Positions 35,609 through 44,801 are shown, counted from the first letter of the stretch. The stretch is DNA of 51,337 nucleotides from SIG299 sp045531895 (GCA_045531895.1 JAZSEW010000030.1:1-51337); one strand, 5' to 3'. A program made the numbers and translations. Notes: generated from the letters alone by a model not told the origin.

Positions 35609-36592
35609 ATTTGCGTAAATCCGCTCCATCCGCTCATCATGGAACCGCTCATCCAGAAACTCTTCCACTGCATTGGAAGGTGCCAATCCTTCCACACGCT
35701 CTGACCAGCGTCCTACTGCTGCAAAAGATACTATGCTGTTAAAAACAAGGAATACTGTAAAACACCATGTTAGAATTTTGCCCCAGCTATTTGGAATTCT
35801 CAGTATCCATTTTGCCATACGAGGATACATATCCTTAATCCACCAGGCACCAAGGAAGCCCCAAAAGATTGAATACAGCAGACAAATGCGTCCATTTATA
35901 TTAAACGGTACATCGCTGTAGTCCCATGACCGCGAACCAAACAGTAACTCCTGTCCGAACGAACAGGCATACTCCACCACACTACCTACAAACATACCGC
36001 CAAGAAACGAAATCCATGTCCCCTTATTTCTAAATTTGTACAAGGCTCCGGTAAGTGCAACTGCTCCGGCACCATATAACAAATTAAATGGACCATACAC
36101 CAATCCGGAACGACTTTCCAGATAGCCATTTCGAAGCAGGCACCATAAAAGTTCAATAACCACACCGGCAAAGCTTCCGATAAAACAAACTAAAAGCAGT
36201 TTATATATACTGATTCCCTGGGCAAAATGCCTTGCTTCTCTTTCACGTAAATCTATCGTAGCATTTGCCGGAGCCGTTGGCACAAAACGCCGCTTCTTTC
36301 GCTGTTTTTCAATATCTTTACATCTGGCACTTATTTCATCACTGACAGCATAGGTTTGCGCCATGCTTTTCGACATCGCTACTGCTGCTCTCCGCAAAGA
36401 ATCTACATGCTGCTCCACTTCTGTAAAGTCATCCAGTTTCGGCATCTTCAAATAGAATTCCTCTGCCTTCTGTTTCGTCTGTTCTGTAAGCTCCTGCAAT
36501 TCCAGACTTGCTTTTTCCAGTTCCGATATGTATGCATTTTCCGTAAGAACCATCTCTTGCTTCTGATTACCCTTTTGTTTTCTTCTCTTCAC
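35597..36592 (-). CDS. CmpB-like putative ABC transporter permease (PF06541 type) with coiled-coil N terminus
   Basis: The C-terminal 200 residues carry the family pattern: YGPFNLLYGAGA, a GG..VEY segment, FGSRSWDYSDVPFNINGRICL and SIFWGFLG, with four to five membrane segments. Despite the database name, no transport role is proven. Before this is a charged region rich in Glu, Lys and Gln with heptad-like spacing, probably coiled coil. The GTG at 36592 is chosen because AGAGGTG precedes it by six bases. In-frame ATGs exist at 36655 and 36781; the former would add a hydrophobic N-terminal segment but has no ribosome site, and the latter overlaps the upstream gene. Confidence 0.75.
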   Translation of the reverse strand: MKRRKQKGNQKQEMVLTENAYISELEKASLELQELTEQTKQKAEEFYLKMPKLDDFTEVEQHVDSLRRAAVAMSKSMAQTYAVSDEISARCKDIEKQRKKRRFVPTAPANATIDLREREARHFAQGISIYKLLLVCFIGSFAGVVIELLWCLLRNGYLESRSGLVYGPFNLLYGAGAVALTGALYKFRNKGTWISFLGGMFVGSVVEYACSFGQELLFGSRSWDYSDVPFNINGRICLLYSIFWGFLGAWWIKDMYPRMAKWILRIPNSWGKILTWCFTVFLVFNSIVSFAAVGRWSERVEGLAPSNAVEEFLDERFHDERMERIYANMEW

Positions 36593-36717
36593 TCTGAGCA
36601 CCTCTTCTTTAAGAATTATATATAAAAATACTATGACATGTATTCCAATACACATGCCATAGTATACTTCATTTTTCTCAATTAATACTAAAAAATAAAT
36701 TAAAGTTTCATTAATCT

Positions 36718-37446
36718 TTACTGCATATACCCCGAGTATTTCTCCATAAACTCCGCATACTCTTCCTTTTCTGTAATCCACACAATCACATAATATTCCT
36801 TGATGCCGAGCCTTGCATACGCTTCATATCGATGATTACCATCGTTTAATTCAAAGCCTTCCGCACCATAATGCACAATCAGCGGTGGCATATCCTGCTC
36901 TCGCTTGATAACTTCCATTAACTCCTGCACCTTTCGCTCAAAAGGCTTCGCCGGAATCTGCCATTTCATGCCCTCCTCCGGACCACAGTCACGAGAAAAC
37001 AGTTCCAGTGGAAGCTTCACCGGGCCAAGAAAATAACGGTCAAAAAGCTTCAATCCATCAGAAAATTCCTTATTATGTCCATCCGACAAAAGATACGCGT
37101 GAATCCACTCTTCCAGTTTTCCGTTTCTTGCATAGCTCACCGCCGATGACAGGGTACATTTGTAATCCATAATAAACACCTCTTTCTTCGAATACGCAAT
37201 CTTTTTGATTGTTTCATGAGAGAGGCAATATTCCTCCGCCAGCTGGCCGATGGTAACACCGTTGCGAAACTTTAACTGAATATCCAGATTCCGCTTTTGC
37301 AGATACTGCCGATAACCGGAAGCTTCTCCCCAGTCCTTCTTCTTTTCCTCCGGGGAAGGTATGTAAACCAATTTGCCAGACACGTACTTTTGAATCTGCT
37401 TTAACAAACGCTCCGGGAAAATATCCTTACCGTTTTCATACTTCAT
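36718..37446 (-). CDS. CD3324-like HTH protein fused to a ParB-like nuclease-fold domain
   Basis: 242 residues. Residues 1-90 (MKYENGKDIFPERLLKQIQKYVSGKLVYIP-like start and the helix-turn-helix VTIGQLAEEYCLSHETIKKI) match small CD3324-type proteins. Residues 93-242 form a ParB/Srx-fold domain: LPLELFSRDCGPEEGMKW, then FELNDGNHRYEAYARLG, which holds the GxxR-like ParB box. Proteins with only the second part usually begin at the internal Met93, so this is a fusion. ATG follows AGGAGG. Role unknown; possibly DNA- or nucleotide-binding. Confidence 0.75.
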   Translation of the reverse strand: MKYENGKDIFPERLLKQIQKYVSGKLVYIPSPEEKKKDWGEASGYRQYLQKRNLDIQLKFRNGVTIGQLAEEYCLSHETIKKIAYSKKEVFIMDYKCTLSSAVSYARNGKLEEWIHAYLLSDGHNKEFSDGLKLFDRYFLGPVKLPLELFSRDCGPEEGMKWQIPAKPFERKVQELMEVIKREQDMPPLIVHYGAEGFELNDGNHRYEAYARLGIKEYYVIVWITEKEEYAEFMEKYSGYMQ

Positions 37447-37656
37447 GTTAAGCCTCCTTTGTTTCGCGAAGCAATTTTACGAAGTAAAATTTATGCCCGC
37501 CCACACGTTGTCAGAGGCTTTTATCACCTCTCCAAATATTCTCAGAACATATTTTGTGGCCACAATGCTTGCCCTGAACAAGTTAGAGTATACAATATCA
37601 GAGGTAAAAAAGAAATTCTTAAATTGTGTTAAGGTGTTTTTGACCTAACATACTTT

Positions 37657-38532
37657 TTAATCATCACCCTCAAATGCACTTTCATGCTTCTTAAAAAACT
37701 CGTAATATGTCCGTACATTGCCAAGTTCTGTCCACTTCTTCACGCCTGCCTTTTCCCCGGATAAATCATAAATCTTAGCATCCCGCATAGCAAGAAAAAA
37801 AGGTGAATGGGTGGCAATCACAAACTGACAGCCAAAGAACCGCACGGAGTCTTCTAAAAATTTAACCAGTTCCAGCTGTTTTTCCGGAGACAGGCTGTTT
37901 TCCGGCTCGTCAAGCAAATACAGTCCGTTTTCCTGAATCTTGTTGGTAAAGTACATCAAGGCACTTTCTCCGTTGGAACGTTCTCTGACATTGCTTCCAA
38001 GATAATCTCTGACATACCGGGATTTTGTTTTCCGTCTGGCGGCTGTCACCCGCTTTAACTGCTCGTAATCATCCAGCGAATGCAACTGAAACCGTGGCTG
38101 GAACGGATCGGTCAATCTGCGGTATTCTTCCAACAATTCTTCTCTTGAATTGTCTATCCCCTCATTTAAACTCCGCAGATTCAGCATAAAATCAAACACA
38201 TCATCGCTGGTGATAATACGGCTATCCTTCGGGATGATACGCTCCGACACATAATCACAAAGCGTTGTATAGCCCTCAAAAAACGCCGAGCGGTTATACA
38301 GGGTATCCCGTTGCAACCCCAGCTTTTCCGCCATCACATTTAACGCTGTGGTTTTTCCGGAGCCGTTCCCACCATATAAAATGGTAACCGGTTCAAAATT
38401 CAAATACTGCAACTGGTGCTCTGACAATATTTTAAAAGGATAATACGTATTGTAACAAGTTTTCTTTTGGTCTAATATGTAGTCGAATTCCCGGTCAGCA
38501 TCCGGAAATTCAAACTGGGAAAGGTATAGCAT
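37657..38532 (-). CDS. AAA family ATPase (ABC/SMC-like, gut Firmicute type)
   Basis: About 291 residues from the ATG at 38532, which has GGAGGAG six bases upstream and starts MLYLSQFEFPDAD. A longer reading from GTG at 38622 adds 30 residues, five bases after the Fic stop, but has no clear ribosome site. Motifs: Walker A GGNGSGKTT, an ABC-like signature SNGESALMYF, Walker B LYLLDEPENSLSP and a switch IATHSPFFLA. It resembles stand-alone SMC-type ATPases related to OLD and AbiE-like proteins, without a nuclease domain. Transcribed with the Fic gene. Confidence 0.87.
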   Translation of the reverse strand: MLYLSQFEFPDADREFDYILDQKKTCYNTYYPFKILSEHQLQYLNFEPVTILYGGNGSGKTTALNVMAEKLGLQRDTLYNRSAFFEGYTTLCDYVSERIIPKDSRIITSDDVFDFMLNLRSLNEGIDNSREELLEEYRRLTDPFQPRFQLHSLDDYEQLKRVTAARRKTKSRYVRDYLGSNVRERSNGESALMYFTNKIQENGLYLLDEPENSLSPEKQLELVKFLEDSVRFFGCQFVIATHSPFFLAMRDAKIYDLSGEKAGVKKWTELGNVRTYYEFFKKHESAFEGDD

Positions 38533-38627
38533 CAACCGCTCCTCCATAATATAATGATTTCGTTTCCAGCCGTCAAGTAACTCCTTTATCGTCTTCCTTT
38601 TTCGAACTATATCATCTTTCACTCATT

Positions 38628-39518
38628 TCAATAATCAATTCTAAAATAATCCAAGTACCCTTTATATTTATCCTGTGCCGTCAGACAGGTGTCTGTCAGA
38701 AAGCCTTTTTCGTTGTTCCATTCTTTCAAGCCACGATAGTAATACAGTTTCAGATTGTCCTCTATGATAAACGGAACAATATTGTATTTCAGACACTCTT
38801 TAAACATAATCAGTCTGCCTACACGACCATTGCCGTCCTGGAACGGATGGATGCGTTCCAATTTTACATGGAAGTCCAAAATGTCTTCAAAAGTTTTTTC
38901 TTTCTTTGCGTTGTACTCCGTCAGCAAAGCTTTCATTTTATCGGCAACTTCTTCCGGAAGCGCAGTATCCATGCCACCAACTTCATTCGGCAATTTCTTG
39001 TAATCACCAACAACAAACCAATCTTTTCTGGAATCACTGGTTCCGTTCTTCAGAATCAGATGCAACTCTTTAATGAACTTCTCTGTCAAAGTTACTTTTG
39101 CATTATCTATAATCTTATCAATGCAACGGAAATGATTTGCTGTTTCAATCACATCATCTACATTCAGCACTTCATTTTCCACACCAATAGTGTTGGTTTC
39201 GAAAATATATCTTGTCTGATCGTGAGTCAGACGGCTGCCCTCAATATGGTTGGAATTGTATGTCAGCTCAATCTGTGTCTTATGGTAAATACCACCGGAA
39301 TACTTACTTGCTTTCTGTTCCTGTAAAATATCCAACAATGTAATCGGCTGTTCTTTCTTTTTATTAGAACGCTCCGGTTTTTCTGCATTTTCAGGAATAT
39401 TCCAAGTCTTTCCGGTAAGAAATGCACCGTTTACTCGTCCTTTGGCACAGTAATTTCTAACGCTGCGCTCTGAAACATTCCACTTTTTTGCTATTTCAGC
39501 AACTGAAAGGTATCGCAT
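38628..39518 (-). CDS. Fic family protein with N-terminal helix-turn-helix, class II
   Basis: 296 residues. Fic enzymes transfer AMP or another phosphate-containing group to protein hydroxyls. Core motif HPFQDGNGR at 224-232 is intact, including the catalytic His. The inhibitory motif SNHIEG (89-94), with its Glu, precedes the core in the same protein, making it a self-inhibited class II Fic. Residues 1-45 form a small HTH (VAEIAKKWNVSERSVRNYCAKGRV) like excisionase-type regulators. The AAA ATPase gene follows. Targets unknown. Confidence 0.92.
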   Translation of the reverse strand: MRYLSVAEIAKKWNVSERSVRNYCAKGRVNGAFLTGKTWNIPENAEKPERSNKKKEQPITLLDILQEQKASKYSGGIYHKTQIELTYNSNHIEGSRLTHDQTRYIFETNTIGVENEVLNVDDVIETANHFRCIDKIIDNAKVTLTEKFIKELHLILKNGTSDSRKDWFVVGDYKKLPNEVGGMDTALPEEVADKMKALLTEYNAKKEKTFEDILDFHVKLERIHPFQDGNGRVGRLIMFKECLKYNIVPFIIEDNLKLYYYRGLKEWNNEKGFLTDTCLTAQDKYKGYLDYFRIDY

Positions 39519-39738
39519 ATGTTCTCCTCAATTATAAAACGAAACAAAATTTTCACTTATCTTATGTAAAGTATACCATATTATCGGCAATAAATTCAAT
39601 CTTTTTCACACACTCATATCTTATTTTTGCCAATCCCGGTATGTTTCATTTTTATCAAAAAACACATAAAATTGTGAGTTGCATAAAAAATCAGGCAGTC
39701 ACATTCTGCCTGATTTTTTTATTTGCCATGAGTTGTCC

Positions 39739-40191
39739 TTATATCTCATTCAGCATCTTCGCCGGATTTTCCGCCGCCTTTACGTTTCCAAAAGCCTTGG
39801 CAATCATACCGTTTTCATCAATCAAATACGTGGTACGCACCACACCCATGGAAGTTTTTCCGCACATGGTCTTTTCCTTCCATACATCGTATGCCTGAAT
39901 TGCCACAAGCTCCGTATCAGAAAGTAAAGAAAACGGCAGACCGAATTTTTCTTCAAACTTCTTATGGGACGCCACGCTGTCCTTACTGATACCAATGACC
40001 ACCGCGCCCTTTTCCGTAAACTGCGGATACAGTTCTGCAAAACCACAGGCCTGCTTGGAGCAACCGGAGGTGTTGTCCTTCGGATAAAAATATAGCACAA
40101 CTTTCTTGCCCTTATATTCTTCTAATGTATGAACCGTTCCATTCTGATCCGGCAGGGAAAATTCCGGTGCCTTTGTTCCAACTTCTAACAT
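39739..40191 (-). CDS. bcp: Thioredoxin-dependent peroxiredoxin, Bcp type
   Basis: About 150 residues from the ATG at 40191, ten bases after GAGGAG; the reading from 40245 adds 18 residues. Reduces H2O2 and organic peroxides using thioredoxin. Peroxidatic and resolving Cys are in the SGCSKQACGF motif, five residues apart, as in atypical 2-Cys BCP. APEFSLPDQNG at the N terminus and the VLYFYPKDNT segment are family marks. It follows the flavodoxin gene closely. Confidence 0.95.
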   Translation of the reverse strand: MLEVGTKAPEFSLPDQNGTVHTLEEYKGKKVVLYFYPKDNTSGCSKQACGFAELYPQFTEKGAVVIGISKDSVASHKKFEEKFGLPFSLLSDTELVAIQAYDVWKEKTMCGKTSMGVVRTTYLIDENGMIAKAFGNVKAAENPAKMLNEI

Positions 40192-40249
40192 AGTAATCTT
40201 CTCCTCTTTACTATTTTTTCTGCAATATTTATAAGAGTTTTGCACACAA

Positions 40250-40744
40250 CTACTTTGTACAATACTCCAACAACGGTTTTATTGCCTCTTTCTTTGCATT
40301 ATCCGCACCGTTGAAGGTTTTTATGATGTATAAATCTTCCTCTGTCTTTTCCGCCTTCTTTTCGATGGACTTTTTAAGCATTTTCATCATGGTACGCATG
40401 ATAAAATTCACTTTTTCCGGACGGTAGCCACCTTCAAAATAGAAGAATCGCTCCGCATCGAAACCATTTTCCCTGATAATTTTTTCTGCTACTTCCGGCA
40501 CAGATGGCCCCATGCCTACTGCAAACAACACCACATTTTTAGCATTCAGTTTTACAAACTTATCATACCCCATGACTTTTCCGGCGCACATCCAGCCACC
40601 AAAAATCACCTGATCATAGTCCGCAAGATTTATAGTCTTTGCATTCTTTAACGCTATGTTTTCACACTTCAATTCTTCTGCAATCCATGCAGCATACTGA
40701 GCTGTAAAGCCGGTACCGCTTTCGTATAATACAATTTGTTTCAT
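40250..40744 (-). CDS. Flavodoxin-domain protein
   Basis: 164 residues. The FMN phosphate loop YESGTGFTAQYA (8-19) and IFGGWMCAGKVMG (about 47-59) mark a flavodoxin fold of the HemG-like sort. The C-terminal third is a Lys-rich helix. Probably a redox protein using FMN; substrate unknown. Overlaps the HD gene stop by four bases. Confidence 0.83.
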   Translation of the reverse strand: MKQIVLYESGTGFTAQYAAWIAEELKCENIALKNAKTINLADYDQVIFGGWMCAGKVMGYDKFVKLNAKNVVLFAVGMGPSVPEVAEKIIRENGFDAERFFYFEGGYRPEKVNFIMRTMMKMLKKSIEKKAEKTEEDLYIIKTFNGADNAKKEAIKPLLEYCTK

Positions 40745-41220
40745 AAATTCATCCTCCCATGTGTTTCATTCCGGTCTTCCATGTTAATGACTCCTTCACT
40801 TCCGGACAGGGCATCACACAATTGAATCAGTTTATCATATTCATCCAGCTCTGTATTCTTCAAAGTTGTTTGAATTAACTCCAATTCTTCTTCGGTCGTA
40901 TCAAACTTGCCTACATAATCCTTCGTTGTTCCATCCGAAAAAGAGTGCGTCATACACACTCTGGCTACCTCATCATACCCCAGGGACATCATGTAAGAAT
41001 AGCCATCTGAAACATGTCCTAAATGGCGGACACCAAATCTTCTTCCTATATCATGCAATAAACCAAGTACATATGCTTTTTTCTCATCCATGTCATCACA
41101 GTAAAATGCAATACGTTCCGCACAGTGGGCCGCCATACGGCTATGATTTCCCCAAGGTCCGGGATTTAAAAGTTCTGCTTCTCTTAGTAATTCTTCAGCC
41201 TGCTCTTTTGTTGGAATCAT
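40741..41220 (-). CDS. HD domain phosphohydrolase
   Basis: 159 residues. Metal-binding HD pattern: HSRMAAHCAE (His in the first helix), LLHDIGRRFG (His-Asp pair), then THSFSDG. Small HD proteins of this kind resemble YqeK-like or tRNA-nucleotidyltransferase-associated hydrolases of nucleotides. Short gap of two bases to the Fe-S protein gene upstream. Substrate unknown. Confidence 0.87.
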   Translation of the reverse strand: MIPTKEQAEELLREAELLNPGPWGNHSRMAAHCAERIAFYCDDMDEKKAYVLGLLHDIGRRFGVRHLGHVSDGYSYMMSLGYDEVARVCMTHSFSDGTTKDYVGKFDTTEEELELIQTTLKNTELDEYDKLIQLCDALSGSEGVINMEDRNETHGRMNL

Positions 41221-41222
41221 GA

Positions 41223-41936
41223 TTACTCACCTCCGTCGCACTGAGATACACTGTTTTCAAACAAACGGTTCCTGCTTCCCAAATTATAAGGACAAATATC
41301 CCGACACTTATGACAGGATATCCGCCAATCCTGTTTCTCTTTATCCTCCCCAAAGGCATAGTCCCAACATGCTCCCTGATTCATTGTCGGCTGTTCCAGC
41401 GCATTTACCGGGCATGCTTCTACGCACAGGTTACAATTTGTACAAACAGATTCCTTTAATGGGTCTGCTTCCAGTTCTGCGTCCACCAACACTGCCCCCA
41501 GCCATACCATACTGCCAAACTCCGGTGTAATCAAGAGGGAATGTCTGCCGATAGTTCCAAGCCCTGCTGCCTGTGCCGCATGCTTCTGGGAGACAATGGA
41601 CCTCCAACGTTTTGTATTACTGTCCCATTCACTTTCGTTGGTAGGAATCGGCACTGCCATAATTCCCTCCTGCTCCAGACGAATGCACAACTCAAGTGCA
41701 ATAGCATCCATTTTAGGTGTCAGGGAATTTCTGATTCTTGTATAAACCGCAGATGTGTTGCATTGCAAAGCTCCTGCCGGAAACCGACAAGCAAAGGAAA
41801 TTACCGATTTACACTCTGGGAATACGTCCAGAGGATGGTAACCCTTAGGAGCCTCGGAAAAACGGTCTATACTGGCGATTCCGCATAAATCGGCACCTAG
41901 GGAATATACGAGGTTTTTAATTTTAGTACGGTTCAT
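41223..41936 (-). CDS. Two-[4Fe-4S] protein related to epoxyqueuosine reductase, short form
   Basis: 237 residues. Resembles QueG by the middle GTIGRHSLLITPEFGS motif and two ferredoxin-type clusters, CTNCNLCVEACP and CHKCRDICP, plus a lone Cys in GACWDYAFG. QueG is about 350-380 residues with a C-terminal HEAT-like part, absent here, so queuosine synthesis is uncertain. Anaerobe homologues are often labelled epoxyqueuosine reductase without proof. Lies 23 bases after the GNAT gene. Confidence 0.78.
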   Translation of the reverse strand: MNRTKIKNLVYSLGADLCGIASIDRFSEAPKGYHPLDVFPECKSVISFACRFPAGALQCNTSAVYTRIRNSLTPKMDAIALELCIRLEQEGIMAVPIPTNESEWDSNTKRWRSIVSQKHAAQAAGLGTIGRHSLLITPEFGSMVWLGAVLVDAELEADPLKESVCTNCNLCVEACPVNALEQPTMNQGACWDYAFGEDKEKQDWRISCHKCRDICPYNLGSRNRLFENSVSQCDGGE

Positions 41937-41959
41937 GTTTAAATCCTCTTTTGTATTTT

Positions 41960-42514
41960 CTATTTTTTCACCCGGTACACCATCTGTACCTCATCATGGT
42001 AACTCCCATCCTTCAGCCGGTATGCCCGCGGCATAGCACCCACCTTTTGAAAACCAAACTTCCCATACAAACGAATTGCTCGTTGATTATCTCCAAACAC
42101 AGACAATTCCAATTGTTCAAAAGAAGTGCCTTTTACAATTTCAAGAATCGCCTCCATCATCATGCTGCCAAGTCCAATACCGCAAACCTCTTCCTGCAGG
42201 GAAATTCCAAAGGTTGCCCGATGACGGTACTTTATATTGTCACGCACTCTGGTTACACCGGCGTTTCCGACCATTCGACCATCTATGTACGCTGCCAGCA
42301 TAAAATTATCCGCATCCTGTTCAATCATCTGAAGAAACCTCGCCTGAGCCTCCACAGATACCGTGATTTCCTCCGGATATCGAGACATAAACTCTGTTTC
42401 TTTAGAAGTTTTTCTCATATGCTCTAATAATTGCTCCGCATCGAACATATCCGGACTGCGAAGAATAATTTTTTGTCCATTTTTTAAGCAAATTTCCCTT
42501 GCCCTGATATACAT
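41960..42514 (-). CDS. GNAT family N-acetyltransferase
   Basis: 184 residues. Acetyl-CoA site pattern ISLQEEVCGIGLGSMMMEAILEI (about 105-127), with the Q/R-x-x-G-x-G/A loop degenerate to VCGIGLG, and the late strand LELSVFGDNQRAIRLYGKFGF. Likely a RimI/YhhY-type small-molecule or protein N-acetyltransferase. ATG follows GAGGAAATG. Substrate unknown. Confidence 0.88.
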   Translation of the reverse strand: MYIRAREICLKNGQKIILRSPDMFDAEQLLEHMRKTSKETEFMSRYPEEITVSVEAQARFLQMIEQDADNFMLAAYIDGRMVGNAGVTRVRDNIKYRHRATFGISLQEEVCGIGLGSMMMEAILEIVKGTSFEQLELSVFGDNQRAIRLYGKFGFQKVGAMPRAYRLKDGSYHDEVQMVYRVKK

Positions 42515-42579
42515 ATCATTTCCTCTTTCCTGCCAAACTCAACCTTTATATAAGTGCTCATGAAATTCCATGTTACGCA

Positions 42580-43356
42580 CTATTTTCGAAAATTCACTTC
42601 TGCCACCACACCATAATGATCACTGGCAGCATATCCTGTTTTCTTAGAAACAGCGGTGCCAAAAATTTGCACGGATTCCAACTCTGTTTCATTCCAATGA
42701 TCTCTGATGTAAATCCGGTCCATAACTTCCGGTACATAAATGGACTTCTTTCCTTCCCACCGCGGATTATGTACGGTATCCAGAGTTGTTTTCACCGGCT
42801 CACCAACCCGTGCCGTATAGGCTGCAGCAAGGTCATTCCAGCAAGGCTTTGCCTCACACCCTTGCAAGGTCTGGTCGCCGACCAAATAGCGGTGCACACT
42901 GGAACCAATTCCACTGTTAAAATCACCAAGAAGAATATGAAAATCCGCATTCTGCTCACTAAGATGACGTTCAATCGCAAGTATCTGATGTTCTCTTTTT
43001 CCCACCGAATCCCATGGCAGATGTACATTAGTCAGGGAAAACCGAAGGCCATCCACCATAAAAAATGCGTTCATAGCCATGCTGTTTGCATAATCTTCCC
43101 TCTGGTACAATGCCTCCAGAAAAATCAGGGGATATTTACTTAATATCACAAGACCTTCTTCCTCTCCCGGATATTGCATAAAAACGTGATGTACATAGCC
43201 GGATTCTTTTACCAGATAGTTATTATAAAACTCTGTGGATACCTCCTGTAAACCAATGATATCTGCATTTACAGTAGAAATTTCCTTAACAATTTGCTTC
43301 GCGCGAAGTTCCAGTGTATTCTCATCGTTCCAAATATTGTATGTTGCGATTCTCAT
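42580..43356 (-). CDS. Endonuclease/exonuclease/phosphatase (EEP) family hydrolase
   Basis: 258 residues. Metal and catalytic motifs of the DNase I-like fold: ATYNIWND (3-10), GLQEVSTEF (Glu), LLGDFNSG (Asp/Asn) and SDHYGVVAEV (His) at the C terminus. No signal peptide, so cytosolic. Substrate might be a phosphodiester of nucleic acid, lipid or sugar. Its start overlaps the upstream gene stop by four bases. Confidence 0.9.
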   Translation of the reverse strand: MRIATYNIWNDENTLELRAKQIVKEISTVNADIIGLQEVSTEFYNNYLVKESGYVHHVFMQYPGEEEGLVILSKYPLIFLEALYQREDYANSMAMNAFFMVDGLRFSLTNVHLPWDSVGKREHQILAIERHLSEQNADFHILLGDFNSGIGSSVHRYLVGDQTLQGCEAKPCWNDLAAAYTARVGEPVKTTLDTVHNPRWEGKKSIYVPEVMDRIYIRDHWNETELESVQIFGTAVSKKTGYAASDHYGVVAEVNFRK

Positions 43357-43865
43357 TTTGTATAATATCCTTTCTTCCCTATAGCTACCGCCTCAAAGTA
43401 CCTCGCCATCTTTCTTTCCAGTTCCACGTCTGCGTTTCCTTCCACGGCAATTCCATCCGCTTTCATATCCGCAATAAAGCCATCTACATCTGCTTCTGTA
43501 CGTTCCCGCCAAAGAGCAAGCTCCAACTCCTGAATTATATAACTATGTCCATTTTCCCGCTCTTCCACAACATAGTTTTCTTTTAACAACCGCACTATCT
43601 CTGCTGCTTCCATTTCAAACATAGGTATTTTTTGAAATATAGGACAAAAGGAACTGTCGCAACCACCACGAATCTCAATAAATTCTACAGTATCCTTATC
43701 ATCAAAATCCACCCTGATATCGCCATTCGCCAAATACAGTGACTGGAGAATTGTCTCTGCATGAGCTTGTAGCAAATTCAGCCCTTTCCGTTGTTCCTCT
43801 AAATAAATTTTTCCAAATATCCATTCTATTCCTGTCAGAGGCTTAATTATTATTTCGTTCTTCAT
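43353..43865 (-). CDS. Unrecognised 170-residue protein
   Basis: No family recognised. Acidic, no signal peptide or membrane segment. A Cys pair in GGCDSSFCPIFQ (about 67-78) and a helix-rich C terminus with conserved-looking Arg/Glu. It starts 12 bases after the APH-like kinase ends and overlaps the EEP hydrolase gene by four bases, so it is translated in that unit. The coding nature is supported by the tight overlaps and the continuous 170-codon frame. Confidence 0.7.
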   Translation of the reverse strand: MKNEIIIKPLTGIEWIFGKIYLEEQRKGLNLLQAHAETILQSLYLANGDIRVDFDDKDTVEFIEIRGGCDSSFCPIFQKIPMFEMEAAEIVRLLKENYVVEERENGHSYIIQELELALWRERTEADVDGFIADMKADGIAVEGNADVELERKMARYFEAVAIGKKGYYTK

Positions 43866-43877
43866 ATTGTTATCCGC

Positions 43878-44801
43878 CTATTTATACTTATTCTTCAAAG
43901 AATCATCATACCAGCTTGGCACCACTCTCCGAAAACCATCATAGTGCTCCATGGCCGCCTTACATCTTGCCACCATGCCATCAATATCCTTCTTCCCAAA
44001 CTTTTCTGCCCATTTGATGGAATACAGGGACGCATGCGCCACATACACCGCCAGCGCCTCCCAAAACGACATCGGAACCTCATGGTTAAAGTAAGCGTCA
44101 ATCTGTCCGATGCAATATGGAACGCTAACCTCTACGCCAAAGCTTTCCAGCTTATAAAATTCCTCGTACGGGTCTCCCACTTCCCAACGGTTGAAATCAA
44201 TAACACCAAGTGTCTTTTGCGATGTTAAAATCAGATTACCCGGATGAAAATCTCCGTGCAGGTACACCGGCGGTTCCAGCCATATCTTATCCATATTCTC
44301 TTTTACATACCGTACTGCAATTTCATCATTTGCAATCCGTACATTGGATTGTTCATAACGCGTGAGCTGCATCATTTTTTTTGCTTTCTTGGTCTGCTCC
44401 GGTACATCACAAGCTTCCACCGGAATACTGTGAATTTGGCGTAAAATACGTCCTGCACTGCGTCCCAGCTCATACTGTTCTTTCTCAGAAAGAGTTGCCA
44501 TGGCCGTTTCCAAATCCTCGCCTTCTACCCAGGTAAGAAGCATGTAACTGTGCTCCCCTTTATCACACAAACCACAATCAAGAGGCTTTGACATTTCAAC
44601 CCCCAGCTTCGCATATTTACGAATGATTTCATATTCCTTTTTCTTCTGTTCATGTACAGAAGCATCCGAAATACGCAAAAGCAGTGTTTCGCCTGTTTTT
44701 GTACTTATTTTATACTTTTTATCCGCAGAATAGCCCTTACTAAGTAATTCCACATTCTCCCAAGACAAGAATCCCGGAATATCTGAAAATTGTTCTTTCA
44801 T
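43878..44801 (-). CDS. APH/choline-kinase-fold phosphotransferase
   Basis: 307 residues. Brenner motif LHGDFHPGNLI with catalytic Asp and Asn, and the metal motif GVIDFNRWEVGDP. N-lobe marks: KYKISTKTGETLLLRI with the Lys. C-terminal helices fit aminoglycoside phosphotransferase family members that often act on sugars, macrolides or metabolites in Firmicutes. It is not close to APH(3'), unlike the fused kinase at 28128. ATG follows AGGTGAG. Drug resistance not implied. Confidence 0.87.
   Translation of the reverse strand: MKEQFSDIPGFLSWENVELLSKGYSADKKYKISTKTGETLLLRISDASVHEQKKKEYEIIRKYAKLGVEMSKPLDCGLCDKGEHSYMLLTWVEGEDLETAMATLSEKEQYELGRSAGRILRQIHSIPVEACDVPEQTKKAKKMMQLTRYEQSNVRIANDEIAVRYVKENMDKIWLEPPVYLHGDFHPGNLILTSQKTLGVIDFNRWEVGDPYEEFYKLESFGVEVSVPYCIGQIDAYFNHEVPMSFWEALAVYVAHASLYSIKWAEKFGKKDIDGMVARCKAAMEHYDGFRRVVPSWYDDSLKNKYK

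Noticed and set aside
42540..42580. Hairpin AGTGC...GCACT as terminator of the EEP hydrolase gene
   Set aside because: Short stem with an internal loop and no T-tract after it on the minus strand.
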